Shown here in pieces: positions 1 through 7,180 of a DNA stretch of 10,247 bases. The translations under genes and the position numbers were made by a program. Under the pieces are notes generated by a model. That model saw only the letters and a list, made by a program, of their open reading frames with translations. It had not been told where the DNA came from and did no database searches. The stretch covers positions 1 through 10,247 of the forward strand of contig CAYLNK010000249.1 in assembly GCA_964384675.1 (NCBI GenBank), in the 5' to 3' direction. Each line of letters begins with the position of its first letter. Position 1 is the stretch's first letter. The DNA is from CAYLNK01 sp964384675. GTDB lineage: Bacteria > Acidobacteriota > Thermoanaerobaculia > UBA5066.

Positions 1-230
1 GTGAGATCGAGGGCGGTCGGCGCCTCGCGGCTGCCGCTCACGTAGAGCGGGCCGACGGGGGCGCCTCCGGAGGCCACGGCGTTCTCGACGGCCTCGCGGG
101 ACAGCGCGATCTCCTGCCGCGCGGGGGCCGCGGCTCGCAGCGCGCGGAAGAGGAGCAGGCCGGTCGTGCCCGCGAGCGCGGCACCGGCCCAGCGCCACAG
201 GTCCGCGAGGAGGTCGCGCCGCGTCGTCAC
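1..230 (-). CDS. Putative membrane-anchored or Tat-exported Rieske-type Fe-S protein, N-terminal 76 residues only
   Basis: Reading on the minus strand from GTG at 230-228, an open frame runs off the window start. The product begins MTTRRDLLADLWRWAGAALA, a twin-arginine-like RRDLL followed by a hydrophobic stretch (about residues 14-30), as in Rieske proteins and other Tat-anchored redox proteins. A region with the texture LSREAVENAV..GGAPVGPLYVSGS..APTALDL follows, resembling the stretch just before the first cluster motif in Rieske [2Fe-2S] proteins. The diagnostic CTHLGC and CPCHGS-like boxes would lie outside the window, so the family call is inference. The start is supported by a GGGG-rich ribosome site about 5 nt upstream and by a 4-base GTGA overlap with the stop of the sigma-54 activator, suggesting translational coupling. 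It could instead be another Tat-anchored redox or exported protein. Confidence 0.5.
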   Translation of the reverse strand, partial: MTTRRDLLADLWRWAGAALAGTTGLLLFRALRAAAPARQEIALSREAVENAVASGGAPVGPLYVSGSREAPTALDL

Positions 231-1591
231 TCGATCCCCAGCTCGCGCATCCGTCTCCAGAGCGTGCTGCGGCTCAGGCCCAGCGCGGCGGCGGCCTTTT
301 GACGGTTCCAGTGGTGGGCCTCCAGCGCCGCGACGATCCGCTTCTTCTCCGGGTCGGGACCGCGCGGGGCGCGCTCGACCGCCGGCACGTACGGGGGCGG
401 CCCGGGCGCGTGCGGCTCGGTCCCCGCCGCCGCGCGGTCGCGCACCTCCTCGGGCAGGTCCTCGATCTGGATCGTCTGTCCGGTGCAGAACGCGACGGCG
501 TACTCCAGGCTGTTCTCCAGCTCCCGCACGTTGCCGGGCCACGGATAGCTCTCCAGCACCGCCAAAGTGTCCGGCGAGAGGCGCAGCGCGCGCCCCGCGC
601 GGCCCCCGATGTGCGCCAGGAGGTGCTGGGCGATCAGGGCGATGTCCTCGGGCCGCTCGCGGAGCGGGGGGAGGTGGATCGGCACGACCCGGAGCCGGTA
701 ATAGAGGTCCTCACGGAAGCGCCCCGCCCGGATGGCGGCGCCGAGGTCGACGTTCGTGGCCGCGATGACCCGCGTCTCCATGGGGCGCGAGACGCTCTCG
801 CCGACCCGCTCGAAGCGTCGTTCCTGGAGCACGCGCAGCAGCTTCACCTGGAGGAGCAGGGGGATGTCGCCCACCTCGTCCAGGAAGAGCGTCCCGCCCC
901 GCGCCAGCTCGAAGCGGCCGACACGGTCGCGGACGGCGCCGGTGAAGGCCCCCTTCACGTGCCCGAACAGCTCGCTCTCCAGGAGCTCCGCCGGGAGGGC
1001 GCCGCAGCTCACCGGTACGAACGGGCCGGTGCAGGCGAGGGAGTTCGAGTGGAGCGCGCGGGCGATGACCTCCTTGCCGGTCCCGCTCTCGCCGGTGATC
1101 AGCACCGTGGCGTTGCTCCGGTGGAGGGACTCGACCAGGTGGACGATCCTGAGCATCGCCGGCGAGCGGGCGACGAGGCCGTGGGACGCGATCATGCTCT
1201 GGAGAAGCGCGTCGTCGTCCTCGGCGGGCCGCACGACGACGAGGTAGCGGGCCAGCGGGTCGCAGTGGTTCGAGACGTGGCGCGGGACGACCGCGGCGGT
1301 CAGCGAGACCAGCCGGGCGCTCGCCTCCCCGCAGCGGAGGACCGCTCGCCGGCCCTCCTCGCGCCGCCCCTGGCGAAGGGCCTCACGCAGCGTGTCGGTG
1401 GGGCCGAACAGCTTGGCGCCGACCAGCTCCTCGATCGGCTTCCCGATGGCTCCCTCGGCCATCCCGGTCCCGGCGATCTCGTCCAGGGTGTGGCTCGCCC
1501 GCAGGACACGGAAGTCGTCGTCCAGGACGATCAGCGCGCGGCCGAGCGCCTCGAAGACGGTTTCCAGCGTCCCGAATCCGGGGTTGTCCAT
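227..1591 (-). CDS. Sigma-54-dependent transcriptional activator (PAS-like sensor, AAA+, Fis-type HTH)
   Basis: This enhancer-binding protein (454 aa) would use ATP hydrolysis to remodel RNA polymerase-sigma-54 at -24/-12 promoters. Visible elements in order: a PAS-like N-terminal sensor (about 12-120), Walker A GESGTGKE (167-174), the sigma-54 contact loop GAFTGA (214-219), Walker B GGTLFLDE (232-239), sensor I ATN (278-280), the arginine-finger region REDLYYRL (293-300), sensor II WPGNVREL (351-358), and a C-terminal Fis-like helix-turn-helix (about 415-453, GLSRSTLWRRM). There is no phosphorylatable receiver domain, so the signal is probably a ligand or redox state sensed by the N-terminal domain. 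I chose ATG at 1591-1589 because GGGGAG lies just upstream and the protein then starts directly at the sensor. An in-frame ATG at 1669 would add 26 residues without domain character. The stop overlaps the start of the downstream anchored protein. Confidence 0.95.
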   Translation of the reverse strand: MDNPGFGTLETVFEALGRALIVLDDDFRVLRASHTLDEIAGTGMAEGAIGKPIEELVGAKLFGPTDTLREALRQGRREEGRRAVLRCGEASARLVSLTAAVVPRHVSNHCDPLARYLVVVRPAEDDDALLQSMIASHGLVARSPAMLRIVHLVESLHRSNATVLITGESGTGKEVIARALHSNSLACTGPFVPVSCGALPAELLESELFGHVKGAFTGAVRDRVGRFELARGGTLFLDEVGDIPLLLQVKLLRVLQERRFERVGESVSRPMETRVIAATNVDLGAAIRAGRFREDLYYRLRVVPIHLPPLRERPEDIALIAQHLLAHIGGRAGRALRLSPDTLAVLESYPWPGNVRELENSLEYAVAFCTGQTIQIEDLPEEVRDRAAAGTEPHAPGPPPYVPAVERAPRGPDPEKKRIVAALEAHHWNRQKAAAALGLSRSTLWRRMRELGIE

Positions 1592-1674
1592 GCTCTCCCC
1601 GCGGCCCAGGCGAACCGCCTTCCGATCATGCCAGCCGAGCACGGCGCGGAACCCCCTCAGGTGCATCATGGGCA

Positions 1675-1695
1675 GCCCCCGAACCTTTCGGGGGC
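1675..1695. repeat. Perfect 9-bp inverted repeat in the divergent intergenic region
   Basis: The arms gcccccgaa (1675-1683) and ttcgggggc (1687-1695) are exactly complementary with a 3-base spacer. The repeat lies between the divergent sigma-54 activator and S9 peptidase genes, 84 bases from the chosen activator start and 58 bases from the peptidase start. No T-tract follows on either strand, so a terminator is unlikely. It could be an operator for a dimeric regulator or a hairpin in one of the 5' leaders. If the activator started at the alternative ATG at 1669, the hairpin would sit on its ribosome site. Confidence 0.5.
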
Positions 1696-1752
1696 CGTTC
1701 CCGTATCACCCGGACGTGGGATTCCGTCCCTGAACTGGAGGAGGTTCGTACC

Positions 1753-4527
1753 ATGAGGCTTGTGTCGTCGAGGCCGCTCGCGCGGCTGTCCCTTTCCACC
1801 CTGCTCGCGCTCGCGACGGCCGCGGGCGCGCAGACTCCGGCCCCGGCCGAGGCGCCGGCCAAGGCCGCACCGCCGGCCCGGGCAGCCGCCAAGGCCCCTG
1901 CGGCGAAGGCCGGGACGAAGGCCGGTCTTCCCCCCGTCCTCGACCGTGAGCTGTTCTTCGGCAACCCGGAGATCGCGGGCGCCCAGCTCTCCCCGGACGG
2001 CAAGTGGATCGCGTTCCTCAAGCCGTGGAAGGACACCCGGAACGTCTGGGTCAAGAAGACCGGCGACCCGTACACCAAGGCCAAGCTCGTCACGGCCGAC
2101 CCGAAGCGCCCCATCCCCGGCTTCTTCTTCAGCCGCGACAGCAAGTACGTCCTCTTCGTCCAGGACAAGGACGGAGACGAGAACTTCAACGTCTATGCCG
2201 TGGACCCGTCGGCCGAGCCGGCCGCCGGCAAGGACGCTCCCGCCGCCCGCAACCTGACCGACGCCAAGGGCGCGCGGGCGATCATCTACGATGTCCCGAA
2301 GGGCGACCCCGACACCCTCTTCGTCGGCCTCAACGACCGCGACGCCGCCTGGCACGACGTCTACAAGGTGAAGATCTCGACCGGCGAGCGGACGCTCGTC
2401 AAGAAGAACACCGACAAGATCGCCGGCTGGGACTTCGACCACGCCGGCAAGCTGCGCCTCGCGGCCCGCGTCGCGGACAACGGCGACACGGAGATCCTGC
2501 GCGTCGACGCCGACGCCTTCACCAAGGTCTACTCGTGCAACGTCTTCGAGACGTGCGGCACCGTCCGCTTCCACAAGGACGACAAGCGCGTCTACATGGA
2601 GACGAACAAGGGCGACGTCGACCTCGTGCGGCTCACGCTGTTCGACCCCGCGACCGGCAAGGAAGAGGTCGTCGAGTCCGACCCCAAGGGGCGGGTCGAC
2701 TTCGGCAGCGCGATCTTCTCGGACGCCACCGAGGAGCTCGTCGCCACGACCTACGAGGATGACCGGACCCGGCTCGTTTTCCACGACAAGGCGTTCGAGG
2801 CGGACTACAAGCTCCTGGAATCGAAGCTGCCCGGCTCGCAGGTCAGGCCGGCTTCCGCCACGGCGGACGATCGGGTCTGGGTCGTCGCCGCGAACCGGGA
2901 CACCGATCCCGGGTCGGTCTACCTCTTCGACCGGAAGTCGAAGAAGCTCACCCTCGAGTACAAGTCGAGAGAGCGTCTTCCCCGCCAGCACATGGCCCCG
3001 ATGACGGCCATCCGGTACAAGTCGTCGGACGGTCTCGAGATCCCGGCCTTCCTGACCCTCCCGAAGGGCGTCGCCCCGAAGAACCTCCCGCTCGTGGCGC
3101 TGCCGCACGGAGGCCCGTGGGCCCGCACCGGCTGGGGCTTCAGCAACCTGGCCGAGTTCCTCGCCAATCGCGGCTACGCCGTCCTCCAGCCCAATTTCCG
3201 CGGCTCGACCGGCTACGGGAAGAAGTTCCTGAACGCCGGGAACAAGCAGTGGGGCGACCTGATGCAGGACGACATCACCTGGGGCGTCAAGCATCTCGTC
3301 GCGAACGGCACCGTCGACCCGAAGCGCGTCGCCATCATGGGCGGCTCGTACGGCGGCTACGCCACCCTGGCCGGCGTCGCCTTCACGCCGGACCTGTACG
3401 CGGCCGGCGTCTCCATCGTCGGCCCGTCGAACCTGCTGACGCTCCTCGAGACGATCCCGCCGTACTGGGAGGCGGGGCGCATCACGTTCCACGAGCGGAT
3501 GGGGAATCCCAACACGCCCGAGGGGAAGAAGCAGCTGGAGCGGCAGTCGCCGCTCAACTCCGCCGCGAAGATCAAGACCCCTCTCCTGGTGGCCCAGGGG
3601 GCCAATGACCCGCGGGTGAAGAAGGCCGAGTCGGAGCAGATCGTCATCGCGCTCCGCGACCGCGGCTTCCCGGTGGAGTACATCTGCGCGCCCGACGAGG
3701 GCCACGGCTTCGCCCGTCCGGTCAACAACATGTCGCTGATGGCGGCGGCCGAGGCGTTCCTCGCCAAGCACATCGGCGGGCGGGTCCAGGAGGGCGGCAC
3801 GCCCGAGGTGGTCGCTCGCCTCAAGGAGATCACGATCGACCCGAAGACCGTCGTCCTGACGAAGAAGGTCGACGCGACGGCCGTCTCGACGCCGAAGCCC
3901 GTGACCGACCTCTCGACCGGGACGATGAGCTACGCCGGCGCGATCGTGGCCGGCGCCCAGAACATGCCGATCTCGGTCACACGCGTGATCAAGGAGGACG
4001 GCGCCAGCTGGGTCATCACCGACACGGCCAAGCTCCCGATGGGGGAGGCCGTCGACACCGTGACCGTGGCCAAGGGCTCGCTCGTGGCGCAGAAGCGCTC
4101 CGTCAAGCAGGGACCGGTCACGATCGAGCTCGAGTTCAAGGGGGGCAAGGCGACCGGCACGATGGCGATGGGCGCCGAGCCGAAGCCGATCTCGGCCGAC
4201 CTGGGCGGCGATCTCTTCGCCGACGGCGCCGGCGCGTGGGAGGCCCTCGCGCGGCTCCCGCTGGCCGAGGGCTACTCGGCCACCTTCCGCAACTTCGACG
4301 TCCAGAAGGCCAAGGCGACGCTCAAGCAGGTCAAGGTGACCGGCCAGGAAGAGGTCACCGTCGCGGCCGGCACGTTCAAGTCGTGGAAGGCCGAGGTGGC
4401 GTCGGCCGAGGGCGACCCCGGCGTGACCACGCTCTGGATCGCGAAGGACACGCACCAGGTCGTGAAGACGAGCGCCACGCTCCCCCAGATGGGCGGCGCC
4501 ACGGTGACGTCCGAGCTCCAGAAGTAG
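1753..4527 (+). CDS. Secreted S9 family (prolyl oligopeptidase-type) peptidase with an extra C-terminal DUF3108-like domain
   Basis: This is a serine exopeptidase or oligopeptidase (924 aa) that should release short peptides or dipeptides outside the cytoplasm. ATG 1753 is preceded by GGAGGAGG (1737-1744). A signal peptide (hydrophobic about 12-24, likely cleavage AGA|Q after 26) is followed by an Ala/Pro/Lys linker (27-60). A beta-propeller follows (about 64-405), with the S9 texture LSPDGKWIAF and FSRDSKYVLFVQDKDGDENF. Cys262 and Cys268 could form a disulfide. The alpha/beta-hydrolase domain (about 415-675) shows the oxyanion-side HGGPW (452-456), nucleophile motif GGSYGGY (Ser532), Asp619 in NDPRV and His651 in GHGF, so the catalytic triad is intact. 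Usual S9C enzymes end near the equivalent of residue 680. Here about 245 further residues follow, with AGTFKSWKAEV and TLWIAKDTHQVVK patterns typical of DUF3108-like beta-rich domains. The gene stands alone and ends before a strong terminator. Confidence 0.95.
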   Translation: MRLVSSRPLARLSLSTLLALATAAGAQTPAPAEAPAKAAPPARAAAKAPAAKAGTKAGLPPVLDRELFFGNPEIAGAQLSPDGKWIAFLKPWKDTRNVWVKKTGDPYTKAKLVTADPKRPIPGFFFSRDSKYVLFVQDKDGDENFNVYAVDPSAEPAAGKDAPAARNLTDAKGARAIIYDVPKGDPDTLFVGLNDRDAAWHDVYKVKISTGERTLVKKNTDKIAGWDFDHAGKLRLAARVADNGDTEILRVDADAFTKVYSCNVFETCGTVRFHKDDKRVYMETNKGDVDLVRLTLFDPATGKEEVVESDPKGRVDFGSAIFSDATEELVATTYEDDRTRLVFHDKAFEADYKLLESKLPGSQVRPASATADDRVWVVAANRDTDPGSVYLFDRKSKKLTLEYKSRERLPRQHMAPMTAIRYKSSDGLEIPAFLTLPKGVAPKNLPLVALPHGGPWARTGWGFSNLAEFLANRGYAVLQPNFRGSTGYGKKFLNAGNKQWGDLMQDDITWGVKHLVANGTVDPKRVAIMGGSYGGYATLAGVAFTPDLYAAGVSIVGPSNLLTLLETIPPYWEAGRITFHERMGNPNTPEGKKQLERQSPLNSAAKIKTPLLVAQGANDPRVKKAESEQIVIALRDRGFPVEYICAPDEGHGFARPVNNMSLMAAAEAFLAKHIGGRVQEGGTPEVVARLKEITIDPKTVVLTKKVDATAVSTPKPVTDLSTGTMSYAGAIVAGAQNMPISVTRVIKEDGASWVITDTAKLPMGEAVDTVTVAKGSLVAQKRSVKQGPVTIELEFKGGKATGTMAMGAEPKPISADLGGDLFADGAGAWEALARLPLAEGYSATFRNFDVQKAKATLKQVKVTGQEEVTVAAGTFKSWKAEVASAEGDPGVTTLWIAKDTHQVVKTSATLPQMGGATVTSELQK

Positions 4528-4550
4528 CGGCGCGCTCCCCGGAGACATTC

Positions 4551-4590
4551 AGGCGGCACGACCCGGCGGGTCGTGCCGCCTTCGTCTTTC
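4551..4590 (+). terminator. Intrinsic (Rho-independent) terminator after the S9 peptidase gene
   Basis: A perfect 14-bp stem (4551-4564 with 4568-4581) closes on a 3-base ggc loop and is followed by the T-rich tail ttcgtcttt. It begins 24 bases after the peptidase stop codon. The other strand lacks a T-tract, so it should act on rightward transcription only. It separates the peptidase from the downstream gene run. Confidence 0.87.
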
Positions 4591-4724
4591 CAGGGAACCC
4601 GGCGCCGCCCACCCCCGCGACCCGAACGGAGATCCTGGCAGCACCTGGTCCGTATGGGAGACTGCTCGGCGCGCATGTTGCCAGCGCGACGGAGCCGATT
4701 CACGCGCGTTGCGGGGGAGGTCCC

Positions 4725-5144
4725 ATGGCCGAGCTGAAGACGAAGCAGACGGAGGCGAGCGTCGAGGCGTATCTCGACACCATCGAGGACCCACGGCGTC
4801 GGGCCGACTGCGTGGCGATCTCCGCGCTCATCAAGAAGGTGACGAAGCTCGAGCCCAGGATGTGGGGGCCGAGCATCGTCGGTTTCGGCAGCTACCACTA
4901 CCGGTACGAGACCGGGCACGAGGGCGACGCCTGCCTGGTCGGCTTCTCGTCCAGGAAGCCGGAGATCGTCCTCTACGTCGCGGAGGGCTTCGAGTCCCGC
5001 GAGACACTCCTGCGGGAGCTGGGCAAGCACAGGACGGGCAAGGTCTGCGTCTACATCAAGAGGCTCTCGGACATCGATGTCCGGGTCCTCGAGAAGCTCG
5101 TCAAGGCGTCCGTGGCCGAGATGCGAAGGCGCTACCCGTCGTGA
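4725..5144 (+). CDS. DUF1801 domain-containing protein
   Basis: A small soluble protein (139 aa) with the DUF1801 (YdhG/YjbR-like fold) pattern: an N-terminal helical part (about 10-42), the signature RMWGPSIVGFGSYHYRY (45-61), FSSRKPEIVLYV (74-85), and LGKHRTGKVCVYIKRLSDID (99-118), then a C-terminal helix. Length and domain order are normal for the family. No signal peptide or membrane segment is visible, so it is probably cytoplasmic. The biochemical role of the family is not established, and no catalytic residues can be assigned. ATG 4725 is well supported by GGAGG at 4716-4720. It is the first gene after the terminator and is probably the head of the downstream run. Its TGA overlaps the GTG candidate start of the next gene (GTGA, 5141-5144). 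Confidence 0.9.
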   Translation: MAELKTKQTEASVEAYLDTIEDPRRRADCVAISALIKKVTKLEPRMWGPSIVGFGSYHYRYETGHEGDACLVGFSSRKPEIVLYVAEGFESRETLLRELGKHRTGKVCVYIKRLSDIDVRVLEKLVKASVAEMRRRYPS

Positions 5145-5776
5145 GCGCGACGCTCCCCGTGGCCGGCCATGGCGGTCGCGCTCGGGACGCGTTCCCGCGC
5201 GGAGGGAGGCTCCGGATCACGAGACGGCTGCTGCTCCTCCTCGGCCTCTGCGCCGCGTCGGCCCGGGCCGCCGGTCCCGATCCGCGCGCCGGCGACGATC
5301 CGTGGCTCGGCCGCCTGATCGGGCATTGGGTCCTCGAAGGGCGGATCGCCGGCAAGGACACGACTCACGACGTCGACGCAGAGTGGGTCCTGAACCACCT
5401 CTACGTCCGCCTCCACGAGGTGTCGCGCGAGAAGGACTCCCGGGGCCGGCCCGCCTACGAAGCGATCGTCTACGTGACCTGGTATCCGGCTGCGGGTGAG
5501 TACGTCGTGATGTGGCTCGACAGCACCGGGAGCGGCGGGTTCGCCCCCGAAGGCACGGGACACGCGAAGCCGGAGGCGCAGTCGCTGCCTTTCGTGTTCC
5601 GGGATGCGAAGGGCGAGGTCACGTTCAGGAACACCTTCGCCTACGACGCGGCGAGCGACACCTGGGCGTGGCTGATGGACAACGTGGACAAGGGCGTGGC
5701 CAGGCCCTTCGGTCGCGTCAAGCTGAGCCGGCGCGACCGACCGGCCGTGCCGCCCTCGAGCGGTCCTGGAAAATAG
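5141..5776 (+). CDS. Exported DUF1579-like (lipocalin-type beta-barrel) protein
   Basis: The product is a small exported protein. From GTG 5141 it is 211 aa. A signal peptide is visible (RR then LLLLLGL, residues 28-36; likely cleavage ARA|A near 43). The mature part begins DPWLGRLIGHWVLEGRIAG (53-71), followed by EWVLNHLYVRLHEV, PAYEAIVYVTWYPAAGEYVVMWLD and a FRNTFAYD strand. This alternating strand pattern, with L.G.W near the start, resembles DUF1579 and related lipocalin-like barrels; no enzymatic residues can be assigned. The start is uncertain. GTG 5141 overlaps the previous stop but leaves 25 residues before the signal sequence; GTG 5159 is also in frame. The best SD in the region (GGAGGGAGG, 5201-5209) sits 6 nt before ATC 5216, which would give a textbook short signal peptide. 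The neighbouring DUF1801 gene gives no functional link. Confidence 0.77.
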   Translation: MSATLPVAGHGGRARDAFPRGGRLRITRRLLLLLGLCAASARAAGPDPRAGDDPWLGRLIGHWVLEGRIAGKDTTHDVDAEWVLNHLYVRLHEVSREKDSRGRPAYEAIVYVTWYPAAGEYVVMWLDSTGSGGFAPEGTGHAKPEAQSLPFVFRDAKGEVTFRNTFAYDAASDTWAWLMDNVDKGVARPFGRVKLSRRDRPAVPPSSGPGK

Positions 5777-5798
5777 ACCGAGCCGGCGGGTGCAGGCC

Positions 5799-5805
5799 AG
5801 GAGGT
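5799..5805 (+). promoter_or_regulatory. Near-perfect Shine-Dalgarno site of the methionine aminopeptidase gene
   Basis: The bases aggaggt match the anti-Shine-Dalgarno sequence fully. They lie 22 bases after the previous stop codon and fix ATG 5809 as the start. Confidence 0.8.
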
Positions 5806-5808
5806 CTC

Positions 5809-6555
5809 ATGTGCATCGAATCCGAAGAGGATGTCGTGGCCCTGAAGCGGATCGGCAAGGTGGTCTCCTGCGTGCTCCAGCAGATGCTCGACGCGGCCGA
5901 GCCGGGCATGACGACGCGCGAGCTGGACTCGCTCGGTGAGCAATTGCTCGAGAGGCACGGCGCACGATCGGCGCCCCGGCTCACCTACGGCTTTCCGGGC
6001 TCGACCTGCATCAGCATCAACGAGGAGGCCGCCCACGGCATCCCTGGCGATCGAGTGATTCGACCGGGCGACGTCTTGAACGTCGACGTCTCGGCCGAGC
6101 TGGGCGGCTATTTCGCGGATACCGGAGGCACGAGGGTCGTTCCCCCGACCAACGATCGGAAGACGCGCTTGTGCCAGGCCGCACGTACGGCCCTCGAGGA
6201 GGCCATGAGGCAGGCCCGCGCCGGACAGCTCATCAGCGGCATCGGCGCCGCGATCGAAAGAACGGCGAGCACCCACGGATTCAGGATCATCGAGAACCTC
6301 GGTAGCCATGGGGTGGGTCGGGCTCTCCACGAGGCACCGGAGCACATTCCCGGGTACTTCGATCCGACGGACAGGCGCCTCCTGCGAGAGGGGATGGTGA
6401 TCACCATCGAGCCCTTCCTCTCGACGAAGAGCCGCGTCGTGACCGAGTCGTCCGATGGATGGACCCTGGTTGGAGCGCCGGGCAACCTGTCGGCGCAGTA
6501 CGAGCACACGATGATCATCACCAGGGGCGAGCCGCTGGTCGTCACCCAGGCCTGA
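5809..6555 (+). CDS. map: Type I methionine aminopeptidase (MapB-like)
   Basis: A cytoplasmic metalloenzyme (248 aa) that removes the initiator methionine from nascent proteins. All five metal ligands of the pita-bread fold are present: Asp93 (NVDVSAEL), Asp104 (FADTGG), His167 (SHGVGRALHE), Glu201 (ITIEPF) and Glu232 (QYEHT). The catalytic His76 (AAHGIPG) and substrate-side His174 are also present. The sequence follows the shorter MapB/YflG type known from Bacillus subtilis (AEPGMTTRELD, SAPRLTYGFPGSTCISIN, RALHEAPEHI, IEPFLSTKS). The usual Gly before the metal-binding His is Ser166. It is not next to ribosomal protein, secY or infA genes, where the housekeeping map often lies, so it is probably an accessory second copy. 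It follows the DUF1579-like gene by 32 bases. Confidence 0.95.
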   Translation: MCIESEEDVVALKRIGKVVSCVLQQMLDAAEPGMTTRELDSLGEQLLERHGARSAPRLTYGFPGSTCISINEEAAHGIPGDRVIRPGDVLNVDVSAELGGYFADTGGTRVVPPTNDRKTRLCQAARTALEEAMRQARAGQLISGIGAAIERTASTHGFRIIENLGSHGVGRALHEAPEHIPGYFDPTDRRLLREGMVITIEPFLSTKSRVVTESSDGWTLVGAPGNLSAQYEHTMIITRGEPLVVTQA

Positions 6556-6595
6556 ATTGACCATGGCGGCGAACCCATCGGGGTAGTCTCACGAG

Positions 6596-7144
6596 ATGCG
6601 ACCCCTGCGGTATTCCATCAACGTCACCCTGGACGGATGCTGTGATCATCGGGTCATGATCGCGGACGAAGAGCTGCATCGTCACGCGGTCGAGAACCTC
6701 GCCCAGGCCGACGCCCTCCTCTTCGGCCGGGTGACGTACGAGATGATGGAGGCGGCCTGGCGGCGGCCGGCTGCGGCGGGGGAGAGGCCTGGCTGGACGG
6801 AGCCATTCGCCCGGACGATCGACGCGGCGAGGAAGTACGTGGTGTCGAGCACCCTGGAGCGGGTCGACTGGAACGCGGAGCTCCTGCGCGGGGACCTGGG
6901 GAAGGCCGTTCGACGGCTCAAGCAGGAGCCGGGGGAGGGGCTCTTCGTGGGCGGCGTGAGGCTCCCGCTGGCGCTGGCGGAGCTGGGATTGATCGACGAG
7001 TACGAGCTGGTGGTGCATCCCAGGCTGGCGGGCCATGGACCGACCCTGTTCGCGGGCCTGTCGAAGCACGTCGACCTGAAGCTCGTGAGCCGGCTGGAGC
7101 TACCCTCGGGGGCGGTGGCGATGCGGTACGAGCCGAGGAGGTAG
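6596..7144 (+). CDS. Dihydrofolate reductase family protein (RibD C-terminal domain type)
   Basis: A single-domain protein (182 aa) with the RibD C-terminal / dihydrofolate-reductase-like fold, which usually binds NADPH. Visible marks: an N-terminal strand SINVTLDGCCDH (7-18), LLFGRVTYEMM (41-51), YVVSSTLERVDW (81-92), the glycine pair in LFVGGVRLPLAL (116-127), LGLIDEYELVVHP (130-142) and GHGPTLF (146-152). It lacks the deaminase half of full-length RibD, so riboflavin synthesis is not implied, and the substrate of this subgroup is unknown. No signal or membrane segment is present. The SD is weak, with only a GGGGT stretch about 12 bases upstream of ATG. It starts 40 bases after the aminopeptidase stop. 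Confidence 0.9.
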   Translation: MRPLRYSINVTLDGCCDHRVMIADEELHRHAVENLAQADALLFGRVTYEMMEAAWRRPAAAGERPGWTEPFARTIDAARKYVVSSTLERVDWNAELLRGDLGKAVRRLKQEPGEGLFVGGVRLPLALAELGLIDEYELVVHPRLAGHGPTLFAGLSKHVDLKLVSRLELPSGAVAMRYEPRR

Positions 7145-7180
7145 CCATCCGGCTCGCGTGATCGACGGGTGGTGCGCTGC

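Noticed and set aside
1617..1633. A TGGCATG match to the -24 half of a sigma-54 promoter on the minus strand upstream of the activator
   Set aside because: The -12 TTGC element is missing at the required spacing; the nearest GC dinucleotide is two bases too far away.
1712..1729. A 5-bp inverted repeat (ggacg / cgtcc) upstream of the S9 gene
   Set aside because: The arms are too short to stand out from chance in GC-rich DNA, and there is no further supporting feature.
299..1756. A 485-codon open frame on the plus strand opposite the sigma-54 activator
   Set aside because: Same codon-register shadow effect; no recognisable motif, whereas the minus strand has every AAA+ landmark in order.
1666..4548. 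A 960-codon open frame on the minus strand covering the whole S9 peptidase gene
   Set aside because: It uses the same codon register as the peptidase, so it is open only because the GC-rich sense gene lacks TTA, CTA and TCA codons. Its product is low-complexity Arg/Gly/Val/Asp-rich sequence with no domain, while the plus strand shows a complete catalytic triad and signal peptide.
4678..4702. TTGCCA followed by GATTCA, resembling -35 and -10 boxes ahead of the DUF1801 gene
   Set aside because: The spacing is about 11 bases, far below the usual 16-18, and the -10 match is poor. No promoter is called.
4709..5140. An N-terminal extension of the DUF1579-like protein through the DUF1801 gene
   Set aside because: This part overlaps the well-supported DUF1801 gene in another frame and encodes Arg-rich low-complexity sequence before an internal signal peptide.
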